Below are positions 24,265 to 32,214 of a stretch of DNA of 47,192 nt, piece by piece (position 1 is the stretch's first letter; every line of letters starts with the position of its first letter). This stretch comes from Candidatus Peribacteraceae bacterium (GTDB lineage Bacteria; Patescibacteriota; Gracilibacteria; Peribacterales; Peribacteraceae). Both the position numbers and the translations under genes were made by a program. Under the pieces are notes generated by a model. The model had not been told where the DNA came from. It worked only from the letters and a program-made list of their open reading frames with translations, and made no database searches. Location of the stretch: assembly GCA_030750465.1 (NCBI GenBank), contig JASMHZ010000001.1, positions 1-47,192 on the forward strand. The letters are read 5' to 3'.

Positions 24265-25071
24265 ATGAATTTATACGCGTATATTTTCGGCTCAATACTG
24301 CTGGTCAGCTTGATTTCCCTTGCAGGGATACTGCTTCTTTCCATCAGCAAAAAAGCTACAAATAAAATACTTTTATACCTTGTAAGTTTCTCTACTGGAG
24401 CATTGCTGAGTACGGTTTTTCTGCATTTCTTTCCGGAAATAATTGAAATTGAACCATATCCCATACGCGCATCATGGCTTCTTCTTGGAAGCATTCTTTT
24501 CTCCTTTGTAATGGAGCGCTTTATTCACTGGAGGCACTGCCATGCAGTAGATGATGAATGCCACATACATCCGGTCGGACCAATGATGCTTCTGGCTGAC
24601 GCGATTCATAACATTCTTGATGGAGTTCTGATTGCCGCGAGCTACTTGATAAGTATTCCACTTGGAATCGCCACAACTCTTGCTGTTATGTTCCACGAAA
24701 TACCGCAGGAAATTGGAGACTTTGCAGTCCTATTACATAGTGGGTATTCAAAGAAGAAAGCTCTTGTACTAAACTTGCTGACCGCTCTTACTGCTTTTAT
24801 CGGAGCATTATTAGTTCTCTGGATTAACGTTACTATGAGCGGCATCGCCACAATCCTCTTGCCCATCGCCGCAGGTAACTTCCTTTATATAGCAACAGCC
24901 GACTTGATTCCCGAGCTTCATAAAGAAACAAGCTTCAAAAAATCATTTATGCAATTCATATTCCTACTCCTCGGAGTTGGTGTTATGACTCTACTCGCTC
25001 TTGCCGAACCTGGGCACGGATCTGTGCAAGAAGAGGCTCCTGAAGCAGTTCCTGAGGTGCCATTAACATAA
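24265..25071 (+). CDS. ZIP-family metal transporter
   Basis: An inner-membrane importer of Zn, Fe or Mn, 268 residues with eight hydrophobic segments. The metal-binding signatures are in helix 4 (LADAIHNILDGVLIA) and helix 5 (AVMFHEIPQEIGDFAVLL). A His-rich loop (HWRHCHAVDDECHIH) lies between helices 3 and 4, as usual. The short Glu/Pro-rich C-terminal tail is less usual. The helix 4-5 form resembles the bacterial ZupT/GufA group. The metal is not decided by sequence. Confidence 0.92.
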   Translation: MNLYAYIFGSILLVSLISLAGILLLSISKKATNKILLYLVSFSTGALLSTVFLHFFPEIIEIEPYPIRASWLLLGSILFSFVMERFIHWRHCHAVDDECHIHPVGPMMLLADAIHNILDGVLIAASYLISIPLGIATTLAVMFHEIPQEIGDFAVLLHSGYSKKKALVLNLLTALTAFIGALLVLWINVTMSGIATILLPIAAGNFLYIATADLIPELHKETSFKKSFMQFIFLLLGVGVMTLLALAEPGHGSVQEEAPEAVPEVPLT

Positions 25072-25143
25072 GAGGCTTTGTGTGGCAGAATTTACTCTAA
25101 AAAAGCCTACGTTGCCGTCGTTTATGAAGAATGAAAGTTTGAT

Positions 25144-25932
25144 TTAGCCACCATCCGTATGTCCTTTCTTTGCTCTCATTCTCCATGTTCTCCCAGCAGG
25201 CTGATTATCATCCGGCATTGAGTTCGCATGAGAAAGCAAATGTTCAACAGCACTTAGAATCTTATCATCTCCTATATCTCGGGCTTTTTCATGAATTAGA
25301 TAGCCTCTTACATTTTCAGGAGTGACAGATTCTCCAAAACCTTCTCTTTCTATAACTGTTTCAATAACACTTTGAATTACATCATCCGGAATAAATGTTG
25401 CCAATCTCCATTTTCCATCAAGCATTTTTGGTAATCCCTCGCTTGCCATCAATATCTCTTGTGCAGCTTCTTCAATTTCAGCTTGCAGGTCCAGAACCAA
25501 TGATTCTGGTACCATAGACTGCAACGCAAAATCTGGATGAGCCTCGCACAATTGCTTAATCCGAGTTCCCAATCTTGTCCTCATCGAATCAGTCTTTCCA
25601 ACTACAACACTAGGAGTAGTAACGTCGTGCTTTTCCAAAAAAGCTGCAATTGATCCAGCACTTATTCTGTTATTAATCGCAGTGGGAACACAGTCTACAT
25701 ATTTCCTAAGTTCATCATTTATTGCTTGTCTAAATAATTCGGGGTCATCAATTTCGCAGCTGCACCACCTTTCAAGCATTCTACTGTGTATAGCTGTCGA
25801 AAGCCTTGCGATAGTTGTGTGCTTAGTTACATTCGGCAATATCTCTGCCATTCTTTCCTTTACATATTTTTTCTTAAACCAATCTGGGACGGGTTCGGCT
25901 TCTATAGCCTCTTGAAATTGATCAGCTATCAT
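25144..25932 (-). CDS. Unknown helical cytoplasmic protein
   Basis: A 262-residue protein with no signal or membrane segment. It is mostly helical, with two clusters of charged helices (KYVKERMAEILPNVTKHTT and EIEEAAQEILMASEGLP) and a C-terminal block (ENVRGYLIHEKARDIGDDK). Cysteines in ERWCSCEIDD and YVDCVP are not arranged as a standard metal site. I do not recognise the family. Downstream it converges on the ZIP gene, upstream lies the tRNA-Val locus. Confidence 0.65.
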   Translation of the reverse strand: MIADQFQEAIEAEPVPDWFKKKYVKERMAEILPNVTKHTTIARLSTAIHSRMLERWCSCEIDDPELFRQAINDELRKYVDCVPTAINNRISAGSIAAFLEKHDVTTPSVVVGKTDSMRTRLGTRIKQLCEAHPDFALQSMVPESLVLDLQAEIEEAAQEILMASEGLPKMLDGKWRLATFIPDDVIQSVIETVIEREGFGESVTPENVRGYLIHEKARDIGDDKILSAVEHLLSHANSMPDDNQPAGRTWRMRAKKGHTDGG

Positions 25933-26019
25933 GCATATACTTTAATGTATTATAAATATTTGTCAATACTCTAATTATGTGTTCTTACGGCTAATAAGTG
26001 CTATATTTCCACTATCCTT

Positions 26020-26273
26020 GGACGATTAGCTCAGTTGGTTACCCGCCTTCGCTACAGCACAAAGTTTGGACAGCTAGCTCAGTTGGTTAGAGCGTTCGGT
26101 TCACATCCGAAAGGTCACAGGTTCGATTCCTGTGCTGTCCACCATCAAGAAGTGCTGCAGCTATGGACGGGCAAGGAGCGTACGGCTTGCCACTCGAAGC
26201 TCCGAATGAAGTGAGGAGCGAAGTGTGGTTCACATCCGTAAGGTCACTGGTTCGATTCCAGTATCGTCCACCA
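26020..26273 (+). pseudogene. Second tRNA-Val (CAC) gene, split
   Basis: The 5' piece at 26020-26041 (GGACGATTAGCTCAGTTGGTTA) covers the acceptor 5' strand and the D arm; the quoted piece is at most 22 bases and its key part is GGACGAT. The 3' piece at about 26221-26273 holds an anticodon arm with loop TTCACAT (anticodon CAC), a T arm and ATCGTCC then ACCA. GGACGAT pairs perfectly with ATCGTCC, so they once formed one gene. About 180 bases, including the intact tRNA-Val, now lie inside the D loop. No known tRNA splicing would join these halves, so I call it a relic. Confidence 0.7.
26068..26144 (+). tRNA. tRNA-Val (anticodon CAC)
   Basis: Acceptor GGACAGC pairs with GCTGTCC, discriminator A and an encoded CCA. 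The anticodon arm is TTCGG / TTCACAT / CCGAA, giving CAC, which reads GUG. The D arm has GGTTA and the T arm ACAGG TTCGATT CCTGT. All arms are intact. It lies inside the split copy described separately. Confidence 0.95.
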
Positions 26274-26277
26274 TTCC

Positions 26278-26862
26278 TCAATTAACAAACTCAGGGTCCG
26301 AACTGAGCCTGCTTTCCTCCGGCAAAACTTGATTCTGATACTTGCTATGGGGCTTTGAATGGTACGGAGTTTGGGCAGGACTTGTCATTTGCTCAAATGC
26401 AATCTGGCAAACTCGCATTCCGGGATACAAAGCAATAGGAAGTCGATTGAGATTGGAGATTTCTAAAGTGATAGTGCCGGAAAAACCCGGATCAACAAAA
26501 CCTGCTGTAGAGTGAACAATGATTCCAAGACGACCAAGTGAACTTCTCCCCTCCACTCTTACAACTAAATCGTCCGGAACTGTAATTTGTTCTTCAGTGA
26601 CACCCAAAACAAATTCCCCCGGCTGAACAATGAACGGATCACCTTCATTAATCTGAAGAGTACGAACATTTCCGGAAAGTGTTTTTGGGTCTTTTGGATC
26701 AAGAAGTGGAAACTTGCTGTGCTCATAAAGCTTGAAAGTCTCACCCAAGTGTAAATCCATTGAACTAGCATGTATATATGGAACGTAATCTGGCTGATGG
26801 CTATTAATAATAACCCGACCGGAGTCGATTGCCTGATGGATGTCTCTGTCTGATAAGATCAT
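26278..26862 (-). CDS. dcd: dCTP deaminase
   Basis: Deaminates dCTP to dUTP, or directly to dUMP if bifunctional, feeding dTMP synthesis. A 194-residue trimeric beta-barrel protein with MILSDRDIHQAI at the N-terminus, SSMDLHLG, VEGRSSLGRLGIIVHSTAGFVDPGFSG (core given as RSSLGRLG and AGFVDPGF) with the catalytic Glu region, and MRVCQIAFE. TATCAT lies 8 bases before the ATG (26876-26871), a leaderless arrangement. The C-terminal tail (YQNQVLPEESR) is normal for the family. Confidence 0.94.
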   Translation of the reverse strand: MILSDRDIHQAIDSGRVIINSHQPDYVPYIHASSMDLHLGETFKLYEHSKFPLLDPKDPKTLSGNVRTLQINEGDPFIVQPGEFVLGVTEEQITVPDDLVVRVEGRSSLGRLGIIVHSTAGFVDPGFSGTITLEISNLNRLPIALYPGMRVCQIAFEQMTSPAQTPYHSKPHSKYQNQVLPEESRLSSDPEFVN

Positions 26863-26927
26863 GGACGCTGATGATAGCTATTTTTCTTTAGCATCGCCAT
26901 TGAAACCATTAAATATACTAGTAGAAT

Positions 26928-28631
26928 ATGTCGGCAATGCCATCCAGTACTACTCTCCATAGCAGCCGTTTCAGCTCCATAAGCGATGATTCCTCTGGGG
27001 AAGACGGTATTATAGATAAGGATGAACTTGAGAAGGATATAAAGTGCGAAAAGTTAAAGAGGAAGTGCCTGGATCATGTCGCCAGTTTGATGGCCGGATT
27101 CCCGCTGTATACAAAGAAAGACTTCGAATTGGAAGAACGAGGCCTGAGTATGTTTGAGTCTGAGGGAAAAGTAGAGGAACTAGAAAAAAGTATTAGTAAA
27201 CTTCCCGGAATTGAACAAAGGCTTTCGCGGGCTGAATTTGATTTTCGACGCCAGGTATCCGAAGCGCAGTCAAAGGGATACTTAACTCAAGGCACCGCCA
27301 ATTATTGGCTAAAGAAAATGTACTCAAGCAAAATACACTGGTCCGATAAGGAACGGTTTATTTATGGCAAATTCCCGAGCTTGGTAAAAAACTGGGCAAG
27401 AATGAACAAAGATATTAAAAAAATAAAAGACGAAGCCAGAAAAGATCCTGCCCTTAAACTGGTTCCAGAAGTTAAAAAGATACTCACCGGCGATGGTCTA
27501 AAGGGATATAAAGAATGGCGAAATGCGGTTGACCTTGCCTTGGGAGCACTGGAAGCTCACAAAAGAGGTAGTACTGCACTTTATAAGGAAGCTAAAAACA
27601 TATTGGAGTGGGCTGCAAAATCGCAGAATGTTCTTTCCGAAAATAAAATTGGTACTTGGATGCATAGAATTTTCAAAAGCAGTACTTCAAACGAGAATAT
27701 TAGAAAATTTGTACAAGGAAGCGACTCCAAATCATTGCGCGGAATGATAGTGAGATGGACTGATGTTAAAACTAAGTATGACAATATAGAAAACAAGAGG
27801 AATAAGAAGGGAACGCCTCGCGCTTTTCATTTTGTGACTACAAACAAGTTCCTTGAGTGGCATTACACCAAACGCCTTGCCTATGTGAATGAGGCTAATC
27901 AGAGATTTGCCGATTTCGCCAAAGAAAAACCAATCTTTTTGGACATCAGAAGAGAACTGGATATGGAAGATTGGGATTCTGCGCAAGTTTTAATAGATAA
28001 AGCTGAAGGTATGGATCTGAATATTGATGATCAAAATAAATTGAAGTCGCTTAGGTGGTATTTGCGCGAACATAGAACCGAAGAAGTAGGAATCAAATCG
28101 GAAAAAAATGATGAAATGGATCATCCAGGGCTTGAATTGAATAGGCTGTTAAGCCTGGTTCCAACCAGCCTGCAGACTCTCTATAGAAATTCTATCAAAG
28201 CCGGCAAGTGGGATTGCCTAAAGGCATTGATGTATAACCGTGTTTGGTGCCACGAAAAAGGAAGGGCTTTGGATGAAAACAGAGAAGCGGAATTGGAAGA
28301 TCACGCATCTGAGGTAACAAAAAACCGAATTGATCAGGGTGATCAGGGTAACCATACATTGTGCGATGTGGATCAATTTCAAAACCCATCAATTCGTGGC
28401 TACGCCAATACAGGAATTAACAAGTCTCAGATTCTTTTTGCAAGTCCCACAGGTTACGATTCAATAATAAACAAAATGAATCAGGAGGACTGCTGGAGGT
28501 TTAGATACTGGACCACACTTATTCCCAAAGGCATAAGCTTTGGAACACATTCATATGTTGTTAAAAAGCTTAATCACCAAATAAGCAGTGTTTTAAGAAA
28601 GATGAGTTCTGACGATTATAAATGGAATTAA
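26928..28631 (+). CDS. Large unknown helical protein
   Basis: A 567-residue, charged, largely helical protein with no signal peptide or membrane segment. A Ser-rich N-terminus (about 35 residues) is followed by long helices rich in Lys, Glu, Trp and Leu. The C-terminal part has a patterned segment, DQGDQGNHTLCDVDQF, that may be a loop. TATACT at 26914-26919 lies 8 bases before the ATG, so the mRNA is probably leaderless. It is followed at 18 bases by a lipoprotein gene, with which it may be co-transcribed. No family recognised. Confidence 0.7.
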   Translation: MSAMPSSTTLHSSRFSSISDDSSGEDGIIDKDELEKDIKCEKLKRKCLDHVASLMAGFPLYTKKDFELEERGLSMFESEGKVEELEKSISKLPGIEQRLSRAEFDFRRQVSEAQSKGYLTQGTANYWLKKMYSSKIHWSDKERFIYGKFPSLVKNWARMNKDIKKIKDEARKDPALKLVPEVKKILTGDGLKGYKEWRNAVDLALGALEAHKRGSTALYKEAKNILEWAAKSQNVLSENKIGTWMHRIFKSSTSNENIRKFVQGSDSKSLRGMIVRWTDVKTKYDNIENKRNKKGTPRAFHFVTTNKFLEWHYTKRLAYVNEANQRFADFAKEKPIFLDIRRELDMEDWDSAQVLIDKAEGMDLNIDDQNKLKSLRWYLREHRTEEVGIKSEKNDEMDHPGLELNRLLSLVPTSLQTLYRNSIKAGKWDCLKALMYNRVWCHEKGRALDENREAELEDHASEVTKNRIDQGDQGNHTLCDVDQFQNPSIRGYANTGINKSQILFASPTGYDSIINKMNQEDCWRFRYWTTLIPKGISFGTHSYVVKKLNHQISSVLRKMSSDDYKWN

Positions 28632-28648
28632 TTACCTATTCTTTTCCT

Positions 28649-29236
28649 ATGAAAAAATTAATTATTCTTTGCCTAGCGCTCGCCGCTTGTGCCCCATTCC
28701 AACCAAGCAATCCTGATCCGGCTTCCGTACCTCTTGATGAAAGGATGAAAAATCCTCTCTTTGCTCAAGAATATGCAAAAGAGATGGTTAATAGATTAAC
28801 TGAACTGGAAATTTCTAAAGATCCGATACTGGAAGACGAGAAAATGGCTGAATATGTCCAAAAAACTAAACGTGAGTGGAAAAACAAAGATCGGTCAGCC
28901 CGTAAATTAAAACGTATGGGTATCTACGGGAGTTTTATAGGAGTCGATGAACATGTAGTCGGAGATTCTCTTCTTATGCAGAACTATCTATACATGGGTA
29001 TGAACTTTATATCGGCACCCGGACCCGACTTGCATGTATTTTTATCAGAAGAAGTAGATCCGCGTGACGTAAATTTTCCCGATCCGACCAGCGTTGATTT
29101 AGGATTAATGGAATCACCATTCGGAGCACATCGATATAGTGTTCCAATTGTAGAAAATATTAATAGGCTTAGAACTGCAGTTCTCTGGGACATGAAACTT
29201 AATAGGCTTTATGGCTTTGCACAGTTAAGTCCTTAA
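28649..29236 (+). CDS. DM13-domain lipoprotein
   Basis: A 195-residue exported protein starting at ATG 28649 (MKKLIILC), with lipobox LALAAC and a lipidated Cys at about residue 14. Residues 85-195 match the DM13 domain: GIYGSFIGVDEHVVGDSLL, FISAPGPDLHVFLSEEVDP, LGLMESPFGAHRYSVP and TAVLWDMKLNRLYGFAQL. DM13 domains are thought to act in extracellular redox or electron transfer. The Cys usually seen after the Trp (IWC) is Asp here, so redox activity is doubtful. It follows the 567-residue gene closely. Confidence 0.75.
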   Translation: MKKLIILCLALAACAPFQPSNPDPASVPLDERMKNPLFAQEYAKEMVNRLTELEISKDPILEDEKMAEYVQKTKREWKNKDRSARKLKRMGIYGSFIGVDEHVVGDSLLMQNYLYMGMNFISAPGPDLHVFLSEEVDPRDVNFPDPTSVDLGLMESPFGAHRYSVPIVENINRLRTAVLWDMKLNRLYGFAQLSP

Positions 29237-29355
29237 CAACAATTGACAATTGACACGCTCAGACTCGCTTTGCGAGTCTTCGCTTTTAACAGTTAACAAT
29301 TTCATTATACTGTATGACAAGGAGTCAATTGTTAATTGTTAATTGTCCATTGTTT
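29237..29355. repeat. 7-mer/hairpin composite between the DM13 and DsbA genes
   Basis: CAATTGA 7-mers, a hairpin AGACTCGC/GCGAGTCT (29261-29279), a short spacer with TATACT, then AATTGTT 7-mers (29325-29346). It lies between convergent genes, so it may serve both as a transcription end. Confidence 0.85.
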
Positions 29356-29934
29356 TTATAGCCTTTGTTTTAACTGCTCAATCCTCTGCTCAATAATTAA
29401 GCCTAGTTGATTAGTCGGGACTTGTTTGCCATCAACAAAGAAGGTTGGAGTTCCACCAACACCCATATCTCTTCCCTCTTTGTAATCACTAAGTGCAATT
29501 CCTTTTTTAGCATTAGACTTACTGCAACGTTCAAACAATTCCATATCCAATTTTAGTTCTCCGGCCCATGCAATTAGTGAATCAGGACTCAACTCACTTT
29601 GATGTTCAAAAATCTTATCGATGTATACCCAAAACTTGCCCTGATCTGCGGCACACTCGCTGGCTTGGGCTGCAGCCATAGCATAACGATGTGATTGCAG
29701 AGGGAAGTGCTTCCATTCAAAGCGGATAACGTTTCCATATTGCTGCAGAAGCGGTGTTGATACCTTTGCATGCGCAACTCGGCATGCAGGGCATTGCAAA
29801 TCGGAAAACTCCTGAACCAAAATCACACCATCAGGATTACCAGCTGGCGGCCTACTGGATTCTTTGGAAATTCCTCCGTTTGAGCAGGCTGATAGAAATA
29901 TAGATAATGCTAGAACTAAATGTATATGCTTCAT
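29356..29934 (-). CDS. DsbA-like thiol oxidoreductase lipoprotein
   Basis: A 192-residue exported disulfide-forming or isomerising protein. From ATG 29934 (MKHIHLV) a signal peptide ends in lipobox IFLSAC, then a thioredoxin-fold DsbA/DSBA-like domain: QEFSDLQCPACRVAH with active-site CPAC, an inserted helical domain, and the cis-Pro loop VGGTPTFFVDG. A second Cys pair (SECAAD and ERCSKS) may form a structural disulfide. The fold resembles DsbA-family proteins with a single CxxC. The frame extends five codons upstream, but MKHIHL fits a signal peptide better. Confidence 0.92.
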   Translation of the reverse strand: MKHIHLVLALSIFLSACSNGGISKESSRPPAGNPDGVILVQEFSDLQCPACRVAHAKVSTPLLQQYGNVIRFEWKHFPLQSHRYAMAAAQASECAADQGKFWVYIDKIFEHQSELSPDSLIAWAGELKLDMELFERCSKSNAKKGIALSDYKEGRDMGVGGTPTFFVDGKQVPTNQLGLIIEQRIEQLKQRL

Positions 29935-30026
29935 AAGCCAAGAATACATGAAAAAAGAAAATTAAATAATGAATAAAGGGGGAAATTATGCTCAGTTGTA
30001 ATATCAGGTATAATGACCGACCTAAC

Positions 30027-31562
30027 ATGTCCCTTTATCGCAAATATCGCCCACAGGCCTTTGCCGAAGTCGTAGGACAGGATGCTGTGGTAACAACATT
30101 GGAACAGGCTGCAGAGTCTGACAAATTAGCCCATGCATTCTTGTTTGCAGGAAGTCGTGGAACCGGCAAAACTTCAGTAGCCCGTATTTTGGCAAAAATA
30201 TTGATGACTAAAGGGATCGATGACAAAAAAATTGCCGCTCAGATTATTAAAGGTGTTGAAGAAGGCAATATTGTAGACCTTCTGGAGATAGATGCTGCAA
30301 GCAACAGAGGAATTGATGACGTTCGAGACCTTATCGAGAAGATTCAGTTCTCCCCAGTGATTGCAAATAACAAGGTTTACATAATTGATGAGGTCCACAT
30401 GCTTACGAAAGAAGCGTTTAATGCATTACTTAAGACATTGGAAGAGCCACCGCCATATGCATACTTTATTTTGGCAACTACAGAGCTTAATAAAATACCT
30501 CCGACTATCCAATCCCGATGCCAGTGCTTCCCATTCCGTTCAATTCCGGAAGAAGATCTAATAAGAAGACTTCAATTAATCGCAGACCAAGAACATATCA
30601 CTGTTGAAAGGGATGCGCTTAGAACAATTGCACATTACGGCCAAGGAAGCATGCGCGATGCTATCTCTATGCTGGATCAGATGCGGTCCTTGTCGAATAT
30701 AACTGTGGAAGAGGTTGAACAAAGAATGGGAAAGAGTGGAAGTGAGTATTTGGAACCTTTGTTTGAAGCAATTGATAAAAAAGATCGCAAAGAAATTTTG
30801 GATATTGTAAAAAAGATTGAAGAAGCAGGCATAGCCCTTGATGTATTTCTTAGAATGCTTCTCTCGACAGTACGTTCAATGCTCCATCAGGCAATAGAAA
30901 AGAAGAAGGACACGGAATATCTGAAGGTAATACTGGATAATTTACTGCAAGCTATAAGAGATGTCCGCATTTCTCCGCTTCCGGGCCTTGTATTGGAGTC
31001 AGCTCTACTTTCTTTGTGCACCAAGCCAGAAGATGGAAAGAAGAAATCAGAAGAAATTAAGTTAAGTACGACTAAAGAGGAGGGCAAGAAAGATAAAAAG
31101 AAGGAGAAAAAAGATAAAAAAGAGACAAAGGATTCGAAAGAACTAAAGGCTGAAGAGATTTCTGATGACAAAGAAGTAGCAGAAGACAAAAAGCCCGAGG
31201 GGATTGAGGAAAAAGAATCCATAAAAGAAGCGAGTGTAGAAGCAGTTGAACTGACATTGGAAAGCCTAAAGGAGTATTGGCCCGAAATCGTGAATGAAAC
31301 AAAGCCAGCATCGGTAAAAATGTCTCTTAAGAACGGACATCTGATCGAAGTAAGCGATAAAGCAGTTACAGTCGGCTTTTCGTCATCATTCCATAAGGGA
31401 AAAGTGGCGAATCCGGAGGCATCAAGAGCTATAGAAGAAATAATGAATAGATTATTGAAGAGATCGCTTAAACTTGAATGCGTAATAGGAGAAGAAAGCT
31501 CTGAAGAAATTAAACCTCAACCGGAGGTTGACCTTGCAGAAGCTGCAGCAGAGATTTTTTAA
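30027..31562 (+). CDS. dnaX: DNA polymerase III gamma/tau subunit
   Basis: Clamp-loader ATPase subunit, 511 residues. N-terminus MSLYRKYRPQAFAEVVGQ, Walker A GSRGTGKTS, Walker B and DEVHMLTKEAFNALLKTLEEPP, sensor ATTELNKIPPTIQSRCQCF. Between Walker A and IDAASNRGIDDVR the four zinc Cys of typical DnaX are missing; that stretch reads MTKGIDDKKIAAQIIKG. A Lys/Glu-rich linker (about residues 350-410) precedes a C-terminal domain with SLKEYWPEIV. The ATG at 30027 is chosen for the motif and for TATAAT at 30009-30014, 12 bases upstream. Confidence 0.95.
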   Translation: MSLYRKYRPQAFAEVVGQDAVVTTLEQAAESDKLAHAFLFAGSRGTGKTSVARILAKILMTKGIDDKKIAAQIIKGVEEGNIVDLLEIDAASNRGIDDVRDLIEKIQFSPVIANNKVYIIDEVHMLTKEAFNALLKTLEEPPPYAYFILATTELNKIPPTIQSRCQCFPFRSIPEEDLIRRLQLIADQEHITVERDALRTIAHYGQGSMRDAISMLDQMRSLSNITVEEVEQRMGKSGSEYLEPLFEAIDKKDRKEILDIVKKIEEAGIALDVFLRMLLSTVRSMLHQAIEKKKDTEYLKVILDNLLQAIRDVRISPLPGLVLESALLSLCTKPEDGKKKSEEIKLSTTKEEGKKDKKKEKKDKKETKDSKELKAEEISDDKEVAEDKKPEGIEEKESIKEASVEAVELTLESLKEYWPEIVNETKPASVKMSLKNGHLIEVSDKAVTVGFSSSFHKGKVANPEASRAIEEIMNRLLKRSLKLECVIGEESSEEIKPQPEVDLAEAAAEIF

Positions 31563-31573
31563 GCTTAAATTGA

Positions 31574-31579
31574 TATAAT
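31574..31579 (+). promoter_or_regulatory. -10 box of the 5-FCL gene
   Basis: TATAAT, 8 bases before ATG 31588. No Shine-Dalgarno separates them, so the transcript start would coincide with the start codon. Confidence 0.6.
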
Positions 31580-31587
31580 CTTTTCGT

Positions 31588-32157
31588 ATGCACATTGATG
31601 AAGCTAAATCTAAACTCAGAGATTCCATTTCGGAGCGCTTGTCCCGCATGTCTGACCGCGATCGAGGTGAAGAAAGCGGATCAATATGCAAAAGATTGCT
31701 CGAAATGATTCCTGAGGGTTCATCAGTATGTGTTTACAGTGCACTTAAGACTGAACCTGACCTGAATAAATTTATTAGAACACTGTGGGAGCGAGGTGAT
31801 CGGGTTTTTTATCCGTTTTTTGAAGGCGATCACTTTAACTTTAGAGAAGCTAACGATTTTTCCGAGTTGAAACCCGGCAAATTAAAAATCTTGGAGCCTC
31901 CCCCATCATCACCGGAAGCCGATTCCAAGAAAATTGATTTCGTAATAGTTCCCGCTAGAGCCTTTGATCGAAATATGAACAGACTCGGCAGAGGAAACGG
32001 TGGTTACGACTATTGGATTAAAAAACAAAGGCAAACTAATCCTAAAACAAAGATGATTGGAGTTGCTTTTGAGTGCCAAGTCGTAAATGAAGTGCCTGTC
32101 GACGCTCATGATGAGAAGGTAGATGAGGTTGTGACCGATAGAGGATCGATCGTCTAA
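31588..32157 (+). CDS. 5-formyltetrahydrofolate cyclo-ligase
   Basis: ATP-dependent enzyme converting 5-formyl-THF to 5,10-methenyl-THF, rescuing an inhibitory folate form. A 189-residue protein; motifs are VCVYSALKTEPDL, FYPFF, FVIVPARAFDRNMNRLGRGNGGYDYWI (the GRGxGxYD nucleotide loop) and GVAFECQVVNEVPVDAHDEKVDEVVTDRG (core DAHDEKVD), all in family order. The next gene is glyA, whose side reaction produces 5-formyl-THF, so the pairing is metabolically sensible. Confidence 0.92.
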   Translation: MHIDEAKSKLRDSISERLSRMSDRDRGEESGSICKRLLEMIPEGSSVCVYSALKTEPDLNKFIRTLWERGDRVFYPFFEGDHFNFREANDFSELKPGKLKILEPPPSSPEADSKKIDFVIVPARAFDRNMNRLGRGNGGYDYWIKKQRQTNPKTKMIGVAFECQVVNEVPVDAHDEKVDEVVTDRGSIV

Positions 32158-32214
32158 TAAAAGTGCTCATAATCCTTGTCGAAAGAGCTTATTATTCGCT
32201 AATCTGAAGACCTC

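Noticed and set aside
26087-26281. Minus-strand open frame across the tRNA-Val locus
   Set aside because: It translates antisense tRNA sequence twice (RNRTCDLSDVNRT-type repeats), a known artefact of reading through tRNA genes.
31090-31135. Programmed frameshift in dnaX
   Set aside because: A-runs occur in the Lys-rich linker, but they are not in the A-AAA-AAG phase needed for slippage and no downstream stem was evident.
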